This document shows, piece by piece, positions 14,118 to 27,362 of a stretch of 64,000 nucleotides of DNA. Origin of the DNA: Rhynochetos jubatus (lineage: Eukaryota; Chordata; Aves; Eurypygiformes; Rhynochetidae); the NCBI GenBank assembly GCA_027574665.1, contig CM050658.1, forward strand, positions 21,836,317 to 21,900,316. Direction: 5' to 3'. The translations under genes and the position numbers were made by a program. The notes beneath the pieces were generated by a model. The model was not told the origin of the DNA, did not search any database, and saw only the letters and a list, made by a program, of their open reading frames with translations. Position 1 is the first letter of the stretch; each line of letters opens with the position of its first letter.

Positions 14118-16439
14118 GAACTGTATCATAGCATACATTTTACTGCCACTTGAAGTTCCAGCCCAAGGTAACAGATCACACTGAGCTAAGTATTGCACAA
14201 ACATGAGCATTACCTAGGAAAATTATCATCTTGGAATATGAGAGGTGAGTAATAAAACAAAGGAAGATAGGGCACAGGAAGGAAACGAATAAATAAAGGC
14301 AGTGTTTTATACTATGATTCTACTTCACACAATAGCCATGTATACTCTGCAAGTCATATTTATACACCTTAGTACTGTGGCCTAGGGTTCCTTCCTGCAG
14401 CTTAAGACTTCAGCTTGCAGGATTCTTATGGCCCAATGCTTTGGCTGAGCCAAAGTCTACTGATGTCAGAAACAAGCCCTTGTCATTTTTTTATCAGGAT
14501 CAAAATTTTGCAGCCTACAAGTTGATCAGCCGTGGTTCAGATTTCAAAAATATAGACTGTACTTAGACAAACCAAAACACAGACCTATAACATTTTCATC
14601 CAAATAGCAGTTAGTCAGTCTAACATTAGAAACCACTTTGATCTTGAGTAGATTTTTTTGAAGAAATTAAGACTTTTACAGCATTTAAGGTATGCTGTTC
14701 TGGCTTATTCTAACTACCAGGTCAAGATGTAATAAAACCATGAGGGTTGTTTGTAGAGCAGCAAAATGACTTCCCACATATAACTTCTTTCCTTTTAATG
14801 ACAGAAAACAGATAGTCTTTGGAGAAAGGAATTCCTAATGGGCTTTCAGTGCTTTAACATAGTCTTTAGGTAAAAACCCATGAATGTTAACAAGGGAAAG
14901 GACCCTTTAGCTTCCCTATACAGGAACATCCAAGCTAAGTTGGAATCTGCACGACTATACTTTTAAGAAAACTTCCTTTCATTAGCAAAACCCTCAAAGA
15001 TTTGATGAGCTTGACCTTATTTGGTCTTTTCATCTCTCAACAGATTCATACAGCAAAGGTCTACATGGTAAAGTCAGCAGCAAACATAAGTGAAGTGAAT
15101 CACAATAAGATGACAAGCAATGACAGCGACAGTTGTCAGAATAAGACCTTTCAACTGGTTTGGTTTGCTTTCTTTCTAGGGTTTATCTGGCTTCTCTATT
15201 CCCATTAGACCTTTCACAGTGTGCATACTGACAGCAGTTTCTCCACATCAGGGGAAGAAACCAGACACAAAATAATCATATCCTCCAGCCTATGAAATTA
15301 GCCTCCCCCAAGGCACATGTATTACTGCTCCTATTGCAGAGGATACATCTGGCTGTGCTCTGCAGACAGCTCCTGCTTCTCATTAGCTCAGACATCCATT
15401 CACTCCACTCTTACTTCCTCCCAAAACATTTACATCAACTGTTCACCTGCTCACTAGGAGTATGAATTGTTTTGAATGAAAGAAAGTTGGGTTTATCTGT
15501 AAGTTTTATAGCAAACACATAGAGCACCTCTTACTAAAATTCAAGTGGCACTGGGCCAAGACTAGAGTAATTGATGTTCAGTGAAGAAAAGATAAGAGTA
15601 TTCCTTTTCACTAGAGTGGCTTGCAGGAGGTAAGCCCGCTGGCCTGTGCAGAGAGGGATAGTGATACCTGTACACAGAGCGGCATAGAAGAGAATGCTCC
15701 CATCAGAATCATCATCAGTTTTCCCAGACCGCTTTCCTGGTCTTAGAATTGATTACAGGAGAAAAAAAAAAAATCAAAATACACTTCAGAAAATTGTCAG
15801 TGCTTAGAAAATAAAACCTTAAGGAAAGACAAATGTCAAGAACATTTCTTATGATCCAAAGATTACATAGAGAGGAAACTGAGTAGTAACTACCATACTG
15901 AGCACACAGAAAAGGTACAACATGCTTGCAAAAAACTGAACAGGAGGGCATTTAAAACTGGGGAGGAGCAGGAGACTGGGAAGAATTGATCTCCAGGTTT
16001 TAGATCATAAACATGTCCATAAGATACAACTGTATTTTACAGACGAGCAGTTCAAAATACTTAGACTGAGCAGCTACAAATTATCAATATTGTATTTATT
16101 ATGCATGGCCTGTGGTCAGATTATCATATAAATCAACCATAGTGAGGTTTTCAAGATTAGAGCAACAATTGAATTGTTGCCTTCCAATTCAAGAAAGGAG
16201 CTGCTGCCTGCATAACAATCAACTAACCAACCACCCATATGGGAAACATAAGTTATTTAACCTCATGACTATCAGACAAAAAGAATCACACCACACTGGT
16301 GGTAGTTAATTCGCTAGAGCATAGGGCTGCCTGGAGAATGAGCTGATGGAAAAACTTAGGAAGTCAAGAAACAGAAATGAAGACTCTTGCACTCAGAATG
16401 AAACAACATCACTCAATAGTACCTGCTGGAGGACAGGTG
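14118..16439. other. unique AT-rich DNA, no gene seen
   Basis: No repeat family was recognised. A short frame at 15002-15208 (plus) has a hydrophobic end but lacks any context that would support it. An A run near 15761-15773 is low complexity. Confidence 0.55.
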
Positions 16440-17035
16440 CCTAGGTAGCAGCTTTGCAGGAAAGGACCTGGGGCCCATGGAATGACAAGCTGAACATAAG
16501 GCAGCATCATGTCTTTAAGGCAAAAAAGGCTTACCACATACTGGCCAGCATGAGTAAGAGTAGAACAAGCGAAGAGATGATTATCCTCTGTTCGGTACTT
16601 TTGAGAGTACTGGAGTTTACTGGAGTACTGTCTCCAGGCTGGGCTTCCTCTTACATGAATAACATTGCAAATTATCAGAGTCCAGTGAAGTGCCACTACA
16701 CACAAGATGCCCAAGATGATTAAGGCCGTAAGATGATTAGGGCATTGAAGAACATCACACAAAACTCAGTGTGCTGGAATTGTTTAGCCTAAAGATGAGA
16801 AGACTAATGAAAGATCCAATTACTATTTTCAGCTGCCTAACAAGTTGTAAGAGAGAAGATAGAGCAAGACCTTTCTCAGAGGTGCTCTGCAAAAGGGTAC
16901 GAGGCAAACACACACATGGCACATCAAATGAAATTTTCAATTACACATAAGGAAAAAATACTCTTCATAATGGGAGTGTCAAATGCTAGAACAAGCTGCC
17001 AGAGACGTAATGGAATTTTGTCACTGAAGATATTT
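16440..17035 (+). mobile_element. old, diverged CR1 LINE fragment
   Basis: Similarity to CR1 is patchy but collinear. It runs from GGACCTGG and ACAAGCTGAACAT, through the GAGTACTG block, AAGATGATTA, a GAGAAGACTAATG segment, and the AGAACAAGCTGCCAGAGA block near 16989-17004. This matches the end of CR1 ORF2 and the 3' UTR in order, with many substitutions, so it is an older insertion than most copies in the window. It lacks its own terminal octamers. The 3' end is lost at or just before a second CR1 at about 17066. Confidence 0.75.
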
Positions 17036-17065
17036 TGTCAATTAAAGATATTTGTGACAAAATTT

Positions 17066-17350
17066 TTAGCAGGGCCTGTTGTGATAGGACAAGGAGTAAT
17101 GGTTTTAAACTAAAAGAGGGTAGATTTAGACTAGTTATAAGGCAGACATTTTTTTACAATGTGAGTGGTGAAACAGTGGAGCAGGTTGCCCAGAGAAGTT
17201 GTGGATGACCCATCCCTGGAAACATTCAAGACAGGCTGGACAGGGCTCTGAGCAATCTGGTCTAGTTGAAGATGTCCGTGCTCATTGCAGGGGAGCTGGA
17301 CTAGATGAGCTTTGAAGGTCCCTTCCAACCCAAACCATTCTGTGATTCTT
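17066..17350 (+). mobile_element. CR1 LINE, 5'-truncated with intact 3' end
   Basis: It starts GCAGGGCCTGTTGTGATAGG and runs through the GGTTGCCCAGAGAAGTTGTG block to TCCCTTCCAACCCAAACCA and TTCTGTGATTCT. Orientation is the same as the older CR1 immediately upstream. It either inserted into that element's 3' part or replaced it by deletion. It has no coding capacity. Confidence 0.92.
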
Positions 17351-17416
17351 TGGTATTCAAAACTTCACTGGAAAAGAAACTGATCTAACTTCAAAGTTCA
17401 ATCCAAATTTATATTG

Positions 17417-17488
17417 GTCCTGTTTTGAGTAAGGTATTGGGCCAAACGACCAGTCAAGATCCCTTCCAACCTTAATTATTATATGAGT
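17417..17488 (+). mobile_element. old CR1 LINE 3'-tail fragment
   Basis: A degenerate CR1 terminus: GGGCCAAACGACCAGTCAAG, then ATCCCTTCCAACCTTAATTA and TTATATGAG. The terminal octamers are eroded. It is the third CR1 tail in a row on the plus strand within about 1 kb. Confidence 0.75.
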
Positions 17489-18142
17489 TTTTCATATATT
17501 TATCTTTCATATTCACTGTATGAACTCAAGGCTTTAAGTGCTCAGTGGCACCATTCTTCAGCAGAGCTGTTAGAAGCTAATTACTGGAAAATCTTGGATG
17601 GCTTAGAAATATAAATCAGAGGGCCTTTTACAGCTTTTCAGAATGAAAAGGAAATGGCTTACTTTATCAATGTGATATACATTACACAATGAATTATATT
17701 TTGGACGATCAACTGACTGCACAATCTTTGTGTAAAATGCAGAAGCAAATCAGAAGCTTTCAGGAAGAAACCAGAATTCGGCAGGCACTCTTCAGACTTC
17801 TAGCATATGAGAAGACTGAAAGATTATGGAATAAACCTTCAGCTAGATATTTATGGCAAAATTATTAGAAGTAGATGGGAAGTTAGGTGGCAAGATAATG
17901 ATCAATGTAAATTTCAAACGTAACACTTCATGGTTAGAAACAGGCAATCTCTGTGGTTGGAAAATAGGATTATAAATAGTCATATATTATTGTATAGTTA
18001 ATAACAATAACATAATGGATTAATTCCTTACCGTTTTTGTTTCAGACTCCCCCTACACTCACATACAGGTCATTATGTGAACCTGCTTTCTGCTCATGTT
18101 GAAAGGTTCTTGTTCAGAAGCTCAAAGTGCAGATTTCTAAGT

Positions 18143-18926
18143 TGTCGTGGTTTACTCCAGCTAGCAAAATACCACGAAGCAGCTCTCACAGGTCCCCCCT
18201 CCCCTCCTCCAGCAGAGGGGGAGGATCGGAGGAAAAAAGACAGGGAAGCTCGTAAAATTGAGATAAGAACTATTTACTAATTGAATCTAAATGAATATAT
18301 GAAAATACTGCTAATAATAAGTAATTAAAATAATAGAAAATAAAATATAGGATGCAATAGGATACAATTGCTCACCACCCACTGACCAATGCACAGCCAG
18401 TCCTGAGAAGTGAAAGTCAGAGCCAGAAAGCCCAAGAGCCACAGCCCAAGAGCAATCGCAGCAGATTCCGAGTGAACCCTATCAGCGATAGCACAACTGG
18501 GAAAACTGACAAATCCACCAACACTCTCATGAACAAGCCAGCACAGGAGTTAGCAAAGCAGCAAACAGAGGAGTGAGAGAGAGTGTTAGCAAGTGCAAGG
18601 AAGTAAAAAAGTAAGGGAGTAATGGCTCCCAGACCCCCATCCCGCCTAGGTCGCAAGCATGACATACTCTGGAATGAAATACTCCCTTGGTCAGTCGGGG
18701 TCAGCTCTCTGAGCTGTGTGTCCCCTGCACTGCCTGCAGCGAGACAGCGAGAGCTGGGAACGCAGCTGCAGGGTCAGAAGTGGAGAAAGACCTTGAGCTC
18801 AGTACAGTCATTGCCCAGAACCAGATAAGAACTTATCAGTACTTCTCTCAGCATCCAGGAACACAGTTTCATACCAGACACTGTAAAGAAAGTTAACTCT
18901 TTCCTGACTAAAAGGAAAATAGCACA
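18143..18926 (+). mobile_element. solo LTR, second ERVL-like avian subfamily
   Basis: The 784-bp sequence starts TGTCGTGGTTTACTCCAGC and ends AGCACA. It shares with the LTR at 13.5 kb the terminal motif, the GGTCAGTCGGGGTCAGCTC block, the TGTCCCCTGC block, the AAAGACCTTGAGC block and the CTGTAAAGAAAGTTAACTC block near the end. It differs by an AT-rich internal stretch at about 18260-18370 and a purine-rich middle, and is about 200 bp longer, so it is a separate subfamily. Flanks TAAGT (before) and AAAGT (after) resemble a 5-bp target duplication with one mismatch. No internal retroviral sequence adjoins it. Confidence 0.85.
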
Positions 18927-19261
18927 AAAGTTTTCAGAAACATGCCAAATTGAACAATGTTACGTACAAAAGCACACCTAAACCAGGTTTCCCTCAGTAA
19001 AACCCTCATAGGAACAAAGACATGTTTTTTTCTACATAAGTAGTACTACCCACTATATAAGTAATTATGATCAACCTGTTCATTGATGTTATCAAGGGAA
19101 AAAAGGAACTTTGTCTTACTGCATTAGGGTTTTACACAAATACAACCACGTCAATACCTTTACAATGAGAACAAAGCCTTACAGCCTTTGGCCCAATTAG
19201 AGAAAAGACGACTCTTGCTCTAATCTCAGGAAATGTGTTAGTGAAAATCTTTGAGAGACAG

Positions 19262-19301
19262 AAGTCCCTTCCAACCTCAACCATTCCATGATTTTGTGAT
19301 C
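19262..19301 (+). mobile_element. CR1 LINE 3'-end remnant (about 40 bp)
   Basis: AAGTCCCTTCCAACCTCAAC followed by CATTCCATGATTTTGTGAT is the terminal CR1 signature. Nothing upstream can be aligned by eye. Confidence 0.8.
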
Positions 19302-19992
19302 TTAAGGGGAAACCCTTTTCTGTTCTAAAATAGCAGGAAGAAACACATCCTTTCCTTGTTCTTCTTTCACAAGAGGGATATTACAGAGCAGAGCAGAGCA
19401 TTTCCAGAGGAAAAAATAATCAAAAATAAAACCACAGTTCCTTGTATTCTTACAATCCTTACAATTGTGTGTAATACACATACAGGCAATTGTCCACTTC
19501 CCTCCAAAAAAACAAACTCCTGGAAGAAGTTAAAGGAAAAATTAAAGGCCAGCAGCAAGCAATTCAAATGGTCCTTATTTTCTGTAGGTGGCAGAAGTCT
19601 TAAGCCTAATTAAGCCCAGGATGTAGCTATAAATTCAAGTGAACTATCTTCAAATAGTTCATAAAGATAGAACTGCTCTGGTTCATTTTTTTATTAAAAC
19701 AGCATAGCTTATAGCACTATTGCTGAAGTTTTCCAAATCATTCACTTAATTCCAGAGCAGTTTATGAAACATGACTTTGTATTAGATTGCTGCTTTCTTT
19801 TCCTTCCAGTTTTATGCATGTCAGTACTGGAAATCGGACCCTTCCTACTGTGTTTCTAGATTCTGTTGGAATGAAACTCCAAGATATTTCTAAAACTTGC
19901 ACACGTTTCCAGAGTCTGTCACATTTTAGTGCAAGCCACACAGTGATTGCTTGGGCATAAGTTTGCCCATACCAATTTTCCATTAATCAAAA

Positions 19993-20067
19993 AGGTTGGG
20001 TTTGGGTTTTTTGTTGATTTTTTTGTTGTTGTTGTTGGGTGGGGTTTTGTTGGTTTGTTTGTTTTTT
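19993..20067. repeat. (GTT)n / T-rich low-complexity tract
   Basis: A run of TTG, GTT and GGGTTT units with no A or C over most of its length. Similar in style to the tract at 12.76 kb. Confidence 0.85.
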
Positions 20068-23000
20068 CCCAAAGTTTGTTCCAAATAAAGACAAGCTTGC
20101 CATACCTCATAATTAAAACAGAACCACAGCTAAATGCCCGTCAGCATCATGCAATGTATAAAAAAAGAGCACAGCTTATAAAAGCTATGACTTAATTTTG
20201 ACTCTGCTCAACACAAACATGTCAGATAAAGCCCTTATCTTTGTATAAAATAGTTCTGGAAAGCTGCAAGTCAAATGGACAGTCCAGAGGAGAAAAATAG
20301 TTTTCCAACTATCTCTGAAATACCACCTAAGAGAAAAATTGGATTAATGATGAAGCAGCAGCAGAATCCACTTTTAGAGAGGCAGAATAACTTTTTCATA
20401 CAGTCCACGATAAACTAGAGGTATAACGATGGGCTTAACTGGTGGAAGAAAAACTTTTTAGGTCTCAAGAAATACAATTAGGCAATTTTGAAAATTCTGT
20501 CCAGACTTGCACCTGCAAAATCTTGCATACAAAGACTGACAGGCACTGGGTCTGCGATGAAAACAGTAATTACGGTACTGTGGATTATTTAGCCCATCCT
20601 TTATCAGAGTTTGGAAGTACTTTACAGCAAGAGTTTATGCCTGTCCAGCCAGCAAGAAGTGAAGTAACTTAGAATTCAAAGTCCTACTGTCTGCATGCAA
20701 TAAATCCTCCACCAGCCATGTCAGTCGTATTGTTATGCCTTTCTTCAGTGCCAGTCAGTTATTTGACTGACTCACCAATATGCAATGTCTGCAATCCACA
20801 TTAATTTACCATTAAAAAGCTGTATATCCAGGTAGCAAAAACAGGCAGTAGACGGAGTAGTTCTGAAGATAGAGATTTCAAAATAAATTCTCATCAAGCA
20901 GACTTCTGAATTGATTTTTGAAGTTTGGAAAACTTTGCTCCAAGAACTGTTGAAATTAATTCTGAAATCATTATTTTACAACATCTCACCATTATTTGAA
21001 ATAAGTAATATATTTAAAGAAGGATTTTTCTCAGAACTTCAAGAAATACTTCAGAAATGCCGCTGTATGCTTCCTTAGAGTAACAAAGGCATTTTCCAAA
21101 ACCAACAAAATTCCATGTTAAAACCAGTTCTCATCAACAGTTCTGAATAATCAGACAACATTATTCCCCTGCTCATCAACAATCTTTGTAGAAGACCATC
21201 ATCTTTCTTTTAAGCACTGATAGTCAAATTTCTTGGCATTAAAAGAATTCTATTAAAATACACACAGTCAGAGGATGTATTTATAAAGCAGCTGTGAGAA
21301 AGGGAGCTCATGGAATGCCTCTCAGGATGAAGAGTGGCAATGCTGCCTGAAACTGTCACTGCTGCACTGCGGGGTGCAGCTCCCACGGATTTCCAGAGGA
21401 ACTTCCAAGTTCAGTTATCAATAAGTTCCACCCCTACTCATATCTCAACTAACAGTCACATTATATATATCCCTACAATACTAACCAGACACTGAAGATT
21501 ACAAGATACTTGCAGCTCAATAGCCCATATGTTTGTCATCACAGCTCCAGAATTTCAAGCCAGGAGAGCAATACCAGTTTACCATTCTTACAATGACAAG
21601 TTTTAACATGTTGAGCTCATAGGTCTGCTAAGAGCAATTCAGTAAACTCAATTCACTTGAGCGTAAAGCTAAGTTTATTATCAGAAGCTGTACACACCTC
21701 TGAAAAAAGCCGTATGATTTGAAAGGTTCACCGTGTTACTTGGCAAAATCAGCCTCTGAAGCAGTTCCTGGATCACTCCATAAAGATGTGAATTATTGCA
21801 TTGTCACAACTAATTTTCCATAAGAGACTATATCAAAGATCAACAATTTATTTTTGTAAACTGGACCAGGTGGTGTCACTGTTCCTAGAACTTGAGAGAA
21901 GAAAGTTGTCAAGAGGAATAATATGCCACTGTAAACAAGTACCAGATGACAGAGTGATTTCTCTAATGCCCTGCTATGAGTAACCATAAACACAGGAAAA
22001 CACAGTCAAACAAGAAAAAGAGGATATGTAGACACATTAAACAAAGGTCGTGATCTGAACTCTATTTTTTCCCCAAAATACTTCCTAGGACAAACCAGAA
22101 GGAAAATAGAGTTCTTCATTGTTAGAAACAAGCTTTTAGGTACCAGCAATTAACACTACCTCTTCTTCATGGTTTTCCACATCATGAGACAGATTCTTCC
22201 ACCATTATTCACGGACTATCATCCAAGTATTCAGGGAGTATCATGCAAATCATGAAAACATCTGGTTTAGCTGTAAACATTCCTATTCTAAATTCATAGC
22301 AGCAGGACCTGGATTCATGATTTCACATACTGGAAGGAGTTTCAGAGGTAAAGAACCTTCTAATTCCTTTGCTCTTGATCCAGTGGTGGCTGTAGGGGCT
22401 GTCCAGGCTCCCTATTTGCACCCCTTCATAAGGAGAGGTCTGTGATCCAGTAAGGTATCCACTCTGTAGCTGTTTAAGTTAGGAGGTAAAGCAGATGGGG
22501 AAGGAAGCAGCAGCAAGGTGAAAATATGCCATATTCACCTATAAATATTTTTCACCCTTAACTTCCCAACAATAAGAAACAAATATGTAATTCCTCATCT
22601 AAATCCTGGACCATATAAAGAAGATGTTTTATATCATGCTTTCTCTCACACTTATTTTTAATACATATTTTCAAAGTAGAGCCTTGCTTAAAATACTTTT
22701 ATATATGTGTTTAAGGCACGACTACTCAAAAAAAGACAGTATATGGGTGAAAAAAAGAATTCTCCTTCCCACCTGCATAGCGCTTATGCCTGAATATAGA
22801 AATTAACAATTTCCGTTTAACAAATAGATTATGAGGCTCTAGCTTATAAAGAAATAAGTTAAACCCCATACTTTGCAGCTTCACAATGTATTAAGTCTTC
22901 TGGTCTCAAATGCTTTAATTAGCACAAGCATTAAACATTTAACCTTTTGTCTACAAAAATTATGGCTGGCTAATGTAATTCTGTCAACAGGACATTTTCT

Positions 23001-24515
23001 AACAAGCGGTTTCTGTGAACTTGTGAAGGTTATTAGAACACTTAACTACTTCCTCCCTAGATTACAATAAACCAACATACAACAGTTACTGAAAAAGAAA
23101 AGAGGCAGATAACATATGGGTTATAAAAGACCATCCCCAGTTCCAAATGTGCAGAGAAGTGGTATTTTGCAGCTTCATGAGCGCTCTTCCTTCTCAGATT
23201 CTCCACATGCAAGCTTAAAGGGCTAAATAACCCCAAACAAAGTGTTTCCTTTAGGAAATGATGTTAATTTTTCATTTCAATGACAAGGTCCCTCTTCCTC
23301 TCCCCCTCCACCCCCAGCAATAGTTCTCTTTCGATTTGAGACAACACCTCTCCCCCAGATGAAGAAAAAGAGGAGAAAAAAAGACTTTATAAAGTGAACA
23401 AAATTCCTTATTTTATAATCAAGCTATAATCCCAGTAAAAAGTGATACGAGATGTTATTCAGTATGAGGATGGTCAGACTGCCCTCTCTGCACCGCCACA
23501 CAACTTCTGTTCATGTTTTCTGCTCAGCATTGTACAGACATTTCCTGATCAAACTGCCTCATCAAATCCTTCTAGTAAGTTTTCAGAGACATCTAATTAC
23601 TCATTTGAGACATAGATAACACCAACAGAAAGCAGCAAAGGATGAACCTTACCCAGTTCCCTATCTCAACAGTGCTGTGTAAAGCAAACAATTCCAATTT
23701 TTTGGACCCCACTGCTTTTTCTTACATCCCCTTGCTACAGACTGCTTTCTTTCCCTTTCCCTGGCATTCCTCTTCCTTTGCTGTACAGAACACTGTCCTG
23801 AAGGCTCTACAAAAGGTCACATTGGAATGCTCCTTCTCCTCTGCAGGTAGAACTTCTCCCAGCTGCAACATGTCCTACAATTTAATCCTATCTGGGCATG
23901 CCGTTCGGCCTTTGCTGTCCCCTTACTGGCAAAAGCAGCACATAAATGGATCCAACTGTCCTTCATCCAATCTCATCTTCTGTAGGTATTCTGGTATTTT
24001 AGAAACCAGAGGTTGCTATCCAGTCAGCCAAAAACAGCACCCACAGAAGGATTAGCACTATCCTGGCACAGAGTGCTGCCCGCTGCTGCCAGAACTCCTC
24101 ACAGAGGTATTGTCTCAAAAGGGAGTTTAGAGGCTTTTGGGACCCTGCTGATAAGGAGAAGCACTTAACAGTTTCCTTATTTCTACCACTGCAAAACAAT
24201 GAGACTTGAGCCATCTACTCCTGCTGAAAGTACAAAAGGGCCACAAACCGCTTCCATCTCATCTGCACAGGCAACCTGGCTGCCCACCTCCCACAGCCAC
24301 CTTCAGGGTCTTCTGGAGTGTCTTCCCAAGAATGAGATCCTAATTTTAGAGAAAAATATAATTTCTTCCCCCCCTCCCCCCAACCCACTGTTCCTTACTG
24401 TGCTGATTACTCTAAAAGTTTGACCTATTTTCTTTTGTTGTGTATAATTCTTCCCCAGACCACTGCACTGCACTGAAATGCAGAATACTCTCTACTTTTC
24501 CTTATATTATTTCTC

Positions 24516-24532
24516 TTTTTTTTTTTTTTTTT
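24516..24532. repeat. poly(T) run (17 T)
   Basis: A homopolymer within a T-rich context. No retroposon body could be linked to it. Confidence 0.85.
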
Positions 24533-26809
24533 GGTAATATTCATTAGTCACATACAGTAACATTTGTATCTCCACAGCCACAGACCAGCAGTTTATGAAA
24601 ATGAAACCAATCTTATTGAAATAGGGGTTTTCTTCTATTCTAGGTTTCATTTACTTTCAATACAACTATACACCCATACTTAGAGTGAGCATAGCGTCAG
24701 CTATGCAACATGACTGTGACAGCTTCAGGACAATGTTAATTAGGCTCCTAACAGAGCCCTCCATCTAATTTGTAGGATGGGGTGAGCACCATTACACTGT
24801 AAGCACAAGGAGACAGAAGAATACGTGTCTAGATACCTCAATAAGTCAACTAAAGACAGAGTCAGCAGCCCCCAGGGATGCTTCCGTGCAATCCTGTTCT
24901 ACTATCAGCATCAGAAATATTTATGCCAAAGTGCAGAAGAATTTGAGAAAGAGGAAATCAGTAGGATACCACAGAAATCACTCTGGGGAAAAAATCAATG
25001 TTAATCTTACTGTCTCTGTGAAGTCAGCTGTATTTAAACAAGCGGGGTACAAAACAAATGCCCTAAACAGATTGGATAGTTCTGAAATTTTACACATCAG
25101 ATTGGTAGCATGAGGGCAAATACCCTAGCTGCAACATACTACAAATTAGCTAAAAGACAAATTTCCCTACACAGCTTGGTAGTTGTCTAAAATACATCAC
25201 TCATAAGACATGGAAAATGAAATTTAAAAAAGCTCTGTAAGATATTCTTAAGAGAGCACTAGCAAATCTTTCCAAATATGTTGCAGAAGAGCCCCACAGA
25301 TAGTCAGCAAGCGTCTCTAACAAGTGAGGAAGGAGAAAGTTTGAGGGCCACTGAACACCAGACGTCAGGCAATCTTATTTCAAAGCTATTTTGTTTGGAC
25401 ATTCTGCAACGGGTTCTAAACTGGAAAGCAAACAGCACTCCTTAAAATACATATTCAGTGCATAACACCCGAAAGACCACAGTCAGTACCACAGTGAGCA
25501 ACAAACCAATGGGGAGCTCAGGGGGTTTAACACACTCTCTGTGCCTCTGTTCAAGTAGCTTTCACCAGGCTACTTATCTCAGATTGCCGCACTGCTTGTT
25601 CTCTTAGGTTGCACTACTACAAACACTTCAGTGCTTGGTAGCCTGCCCAATATGTACATGCAGCATGAGAAATACCTAAAACTTTCTGCTATGAGAAAAC
25701 TTAAGAGCACCAATGACGATGGCTTGGATTTTCAGCAAAGGGCTATCATTTCATACTTGTAAAATAGCACTTCACACAAGTGGGAAAGGACTCATGCAAT
25801 GAGCAGAAAGGAAGCTTTTGGCTGACAGCCAGGCAGGTTAGCACATGCAAAGGCACAAGCTAGTATCTGCCGGTGCTATGGAAGGCTGTGCTTGTGCTCT
25901 TCTGCATATACTCCACTTGCAGCTGCCTCATTTGCAGATGCATTTCCTGCAGCCAGGTTTGAAAATTTAACCCCACCAAGTTGCTGTGAACAGTGGCTGC
26001 CCACACAATCAACAGCCTGACGGTTGCTGATGTGAATGGAAAAAGGAAAAAAAGTGTGAACTTCAAGTCCTGAATTCTGATGAGGCCATGGAAACCACAC
26101 AAAGATACTCAGATGACTACAAGACAGATAGGTTTTTTAAAGATTTTGCAGTTTCAGGACAGGTCAAGAACTCCAGTGCCATGTGGTAACTCACAGGATT
26201 TTAACCATGGAAAGACACCTCTGAAAACGTGGCCTAACTCCGTGTTAATACAGACCTAGCACAGCAAAGGTGCTGATGCTGTAGTCTAGGCATGCAACTA
26301 ACGGCCCTCAGCTGGGAAACCAACTTCTAGGTGCACTTACTGCATGATAAACAACACCTGGACGCGTACTGGCCTACAAACTGAGCAAATCCATACAGCA
26401 AAAAGAGGATACAGTTGCAACATAAATACACATAACCACCCTATCTTTAATTTATCAAAGATACAGTAGCACTGCATTCAGCACAGGCCAGCAAGTCAGA
26501 AACAAGGCCCCCATAACAGTTCCTGTATGAGCCCCTGCCAAAAGCCAATACAAAACCCAATGTGACTTAGTCTTTGCTGCATTTTACCTGCAAAATTTAA
26601 CTGCTAAACCAGCCTGTACATGTCTATTTGTGCCATTATAATCTCTTCATTTTGCTGTGAAGTCATTCTGCCTGAAAGGAAATACAACATACACAACTGC
26701 ATAACAATAAGATAGAAAATGGGTCTCTGATTTGGGAAAAACTGAAGAGGCCCAGATAAAGAGTTGTAAATACAACATATTTGCCAAAGCTAGGGCTGTT
26801 GATAATGGG

Positions 26810-26890
26810 ACTAGGGTCATTAGACTGGACCAGGTGACCTCCTAGAGAAAGCAGGGTGGCAGTGAGATTAAATTCTATATTGGAATTCTA
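26810..26890 (+). mobile_element. possible very old CR1 3'-end remnant
   Basis: ACTGGACCAGGTGACCTCCT resembles the CR1 terminal segment that precedes the CCCTTCC block, but that block itself is not preserved. It could be a chance match. Confidence 0.3.
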
Positions 26891-27347
26891 AATTCTGGTC
26901 CAACTCCAATTCCAATCCACTTTAGAAGTTCTCTGACTGAAATTTGTAACACACAACTTCAGAATCAGTGACTTATAGTTTATTACAACATCCTACTCAC
27001 TCTCATTTCTTAGAGATTACTGGACTAGATTCCTGTCCATCATTAAATTACTCCTACATTTCACTGCAACAGTTAATAAAAATCTAGGGTGTATAAAACA
27101 AAATAACATCTAATGCACTTCACAGGTATGAAAAAATCATGTGTTACATCACCTTGAAGTTGTTGTTCACTATAAAGAGTGTTATTCTTTCTTTGCCTTA
27201 AGTATGAGCTCTCAAGTTGCCTCTTTCATATACTTTCCATGTGTCATGGAATTATATCAGTATCTACTCACTGGCATTAGAAATGATACATCACTAAATG
27301 AGAAATAATAAAAAGAAGAGAGAATGCTTTGCATCACACTTGGAGGA

Positions 27348-27362
27348 GAGACAGACAGACAG
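27348..27362. repeat. short (GACA)n microsatellite
   Basis: About four GACA units in a row. It is short and may be polymorphic. Confidence 0.8.

Noticed and set aside
23642..24055. 137-codon plus-strand open frame in unique DNA
   Set aside because: No recognisable domain, no splice sites or promoter context. A frame of this length is expected by chance in 64 kb read in six frames.
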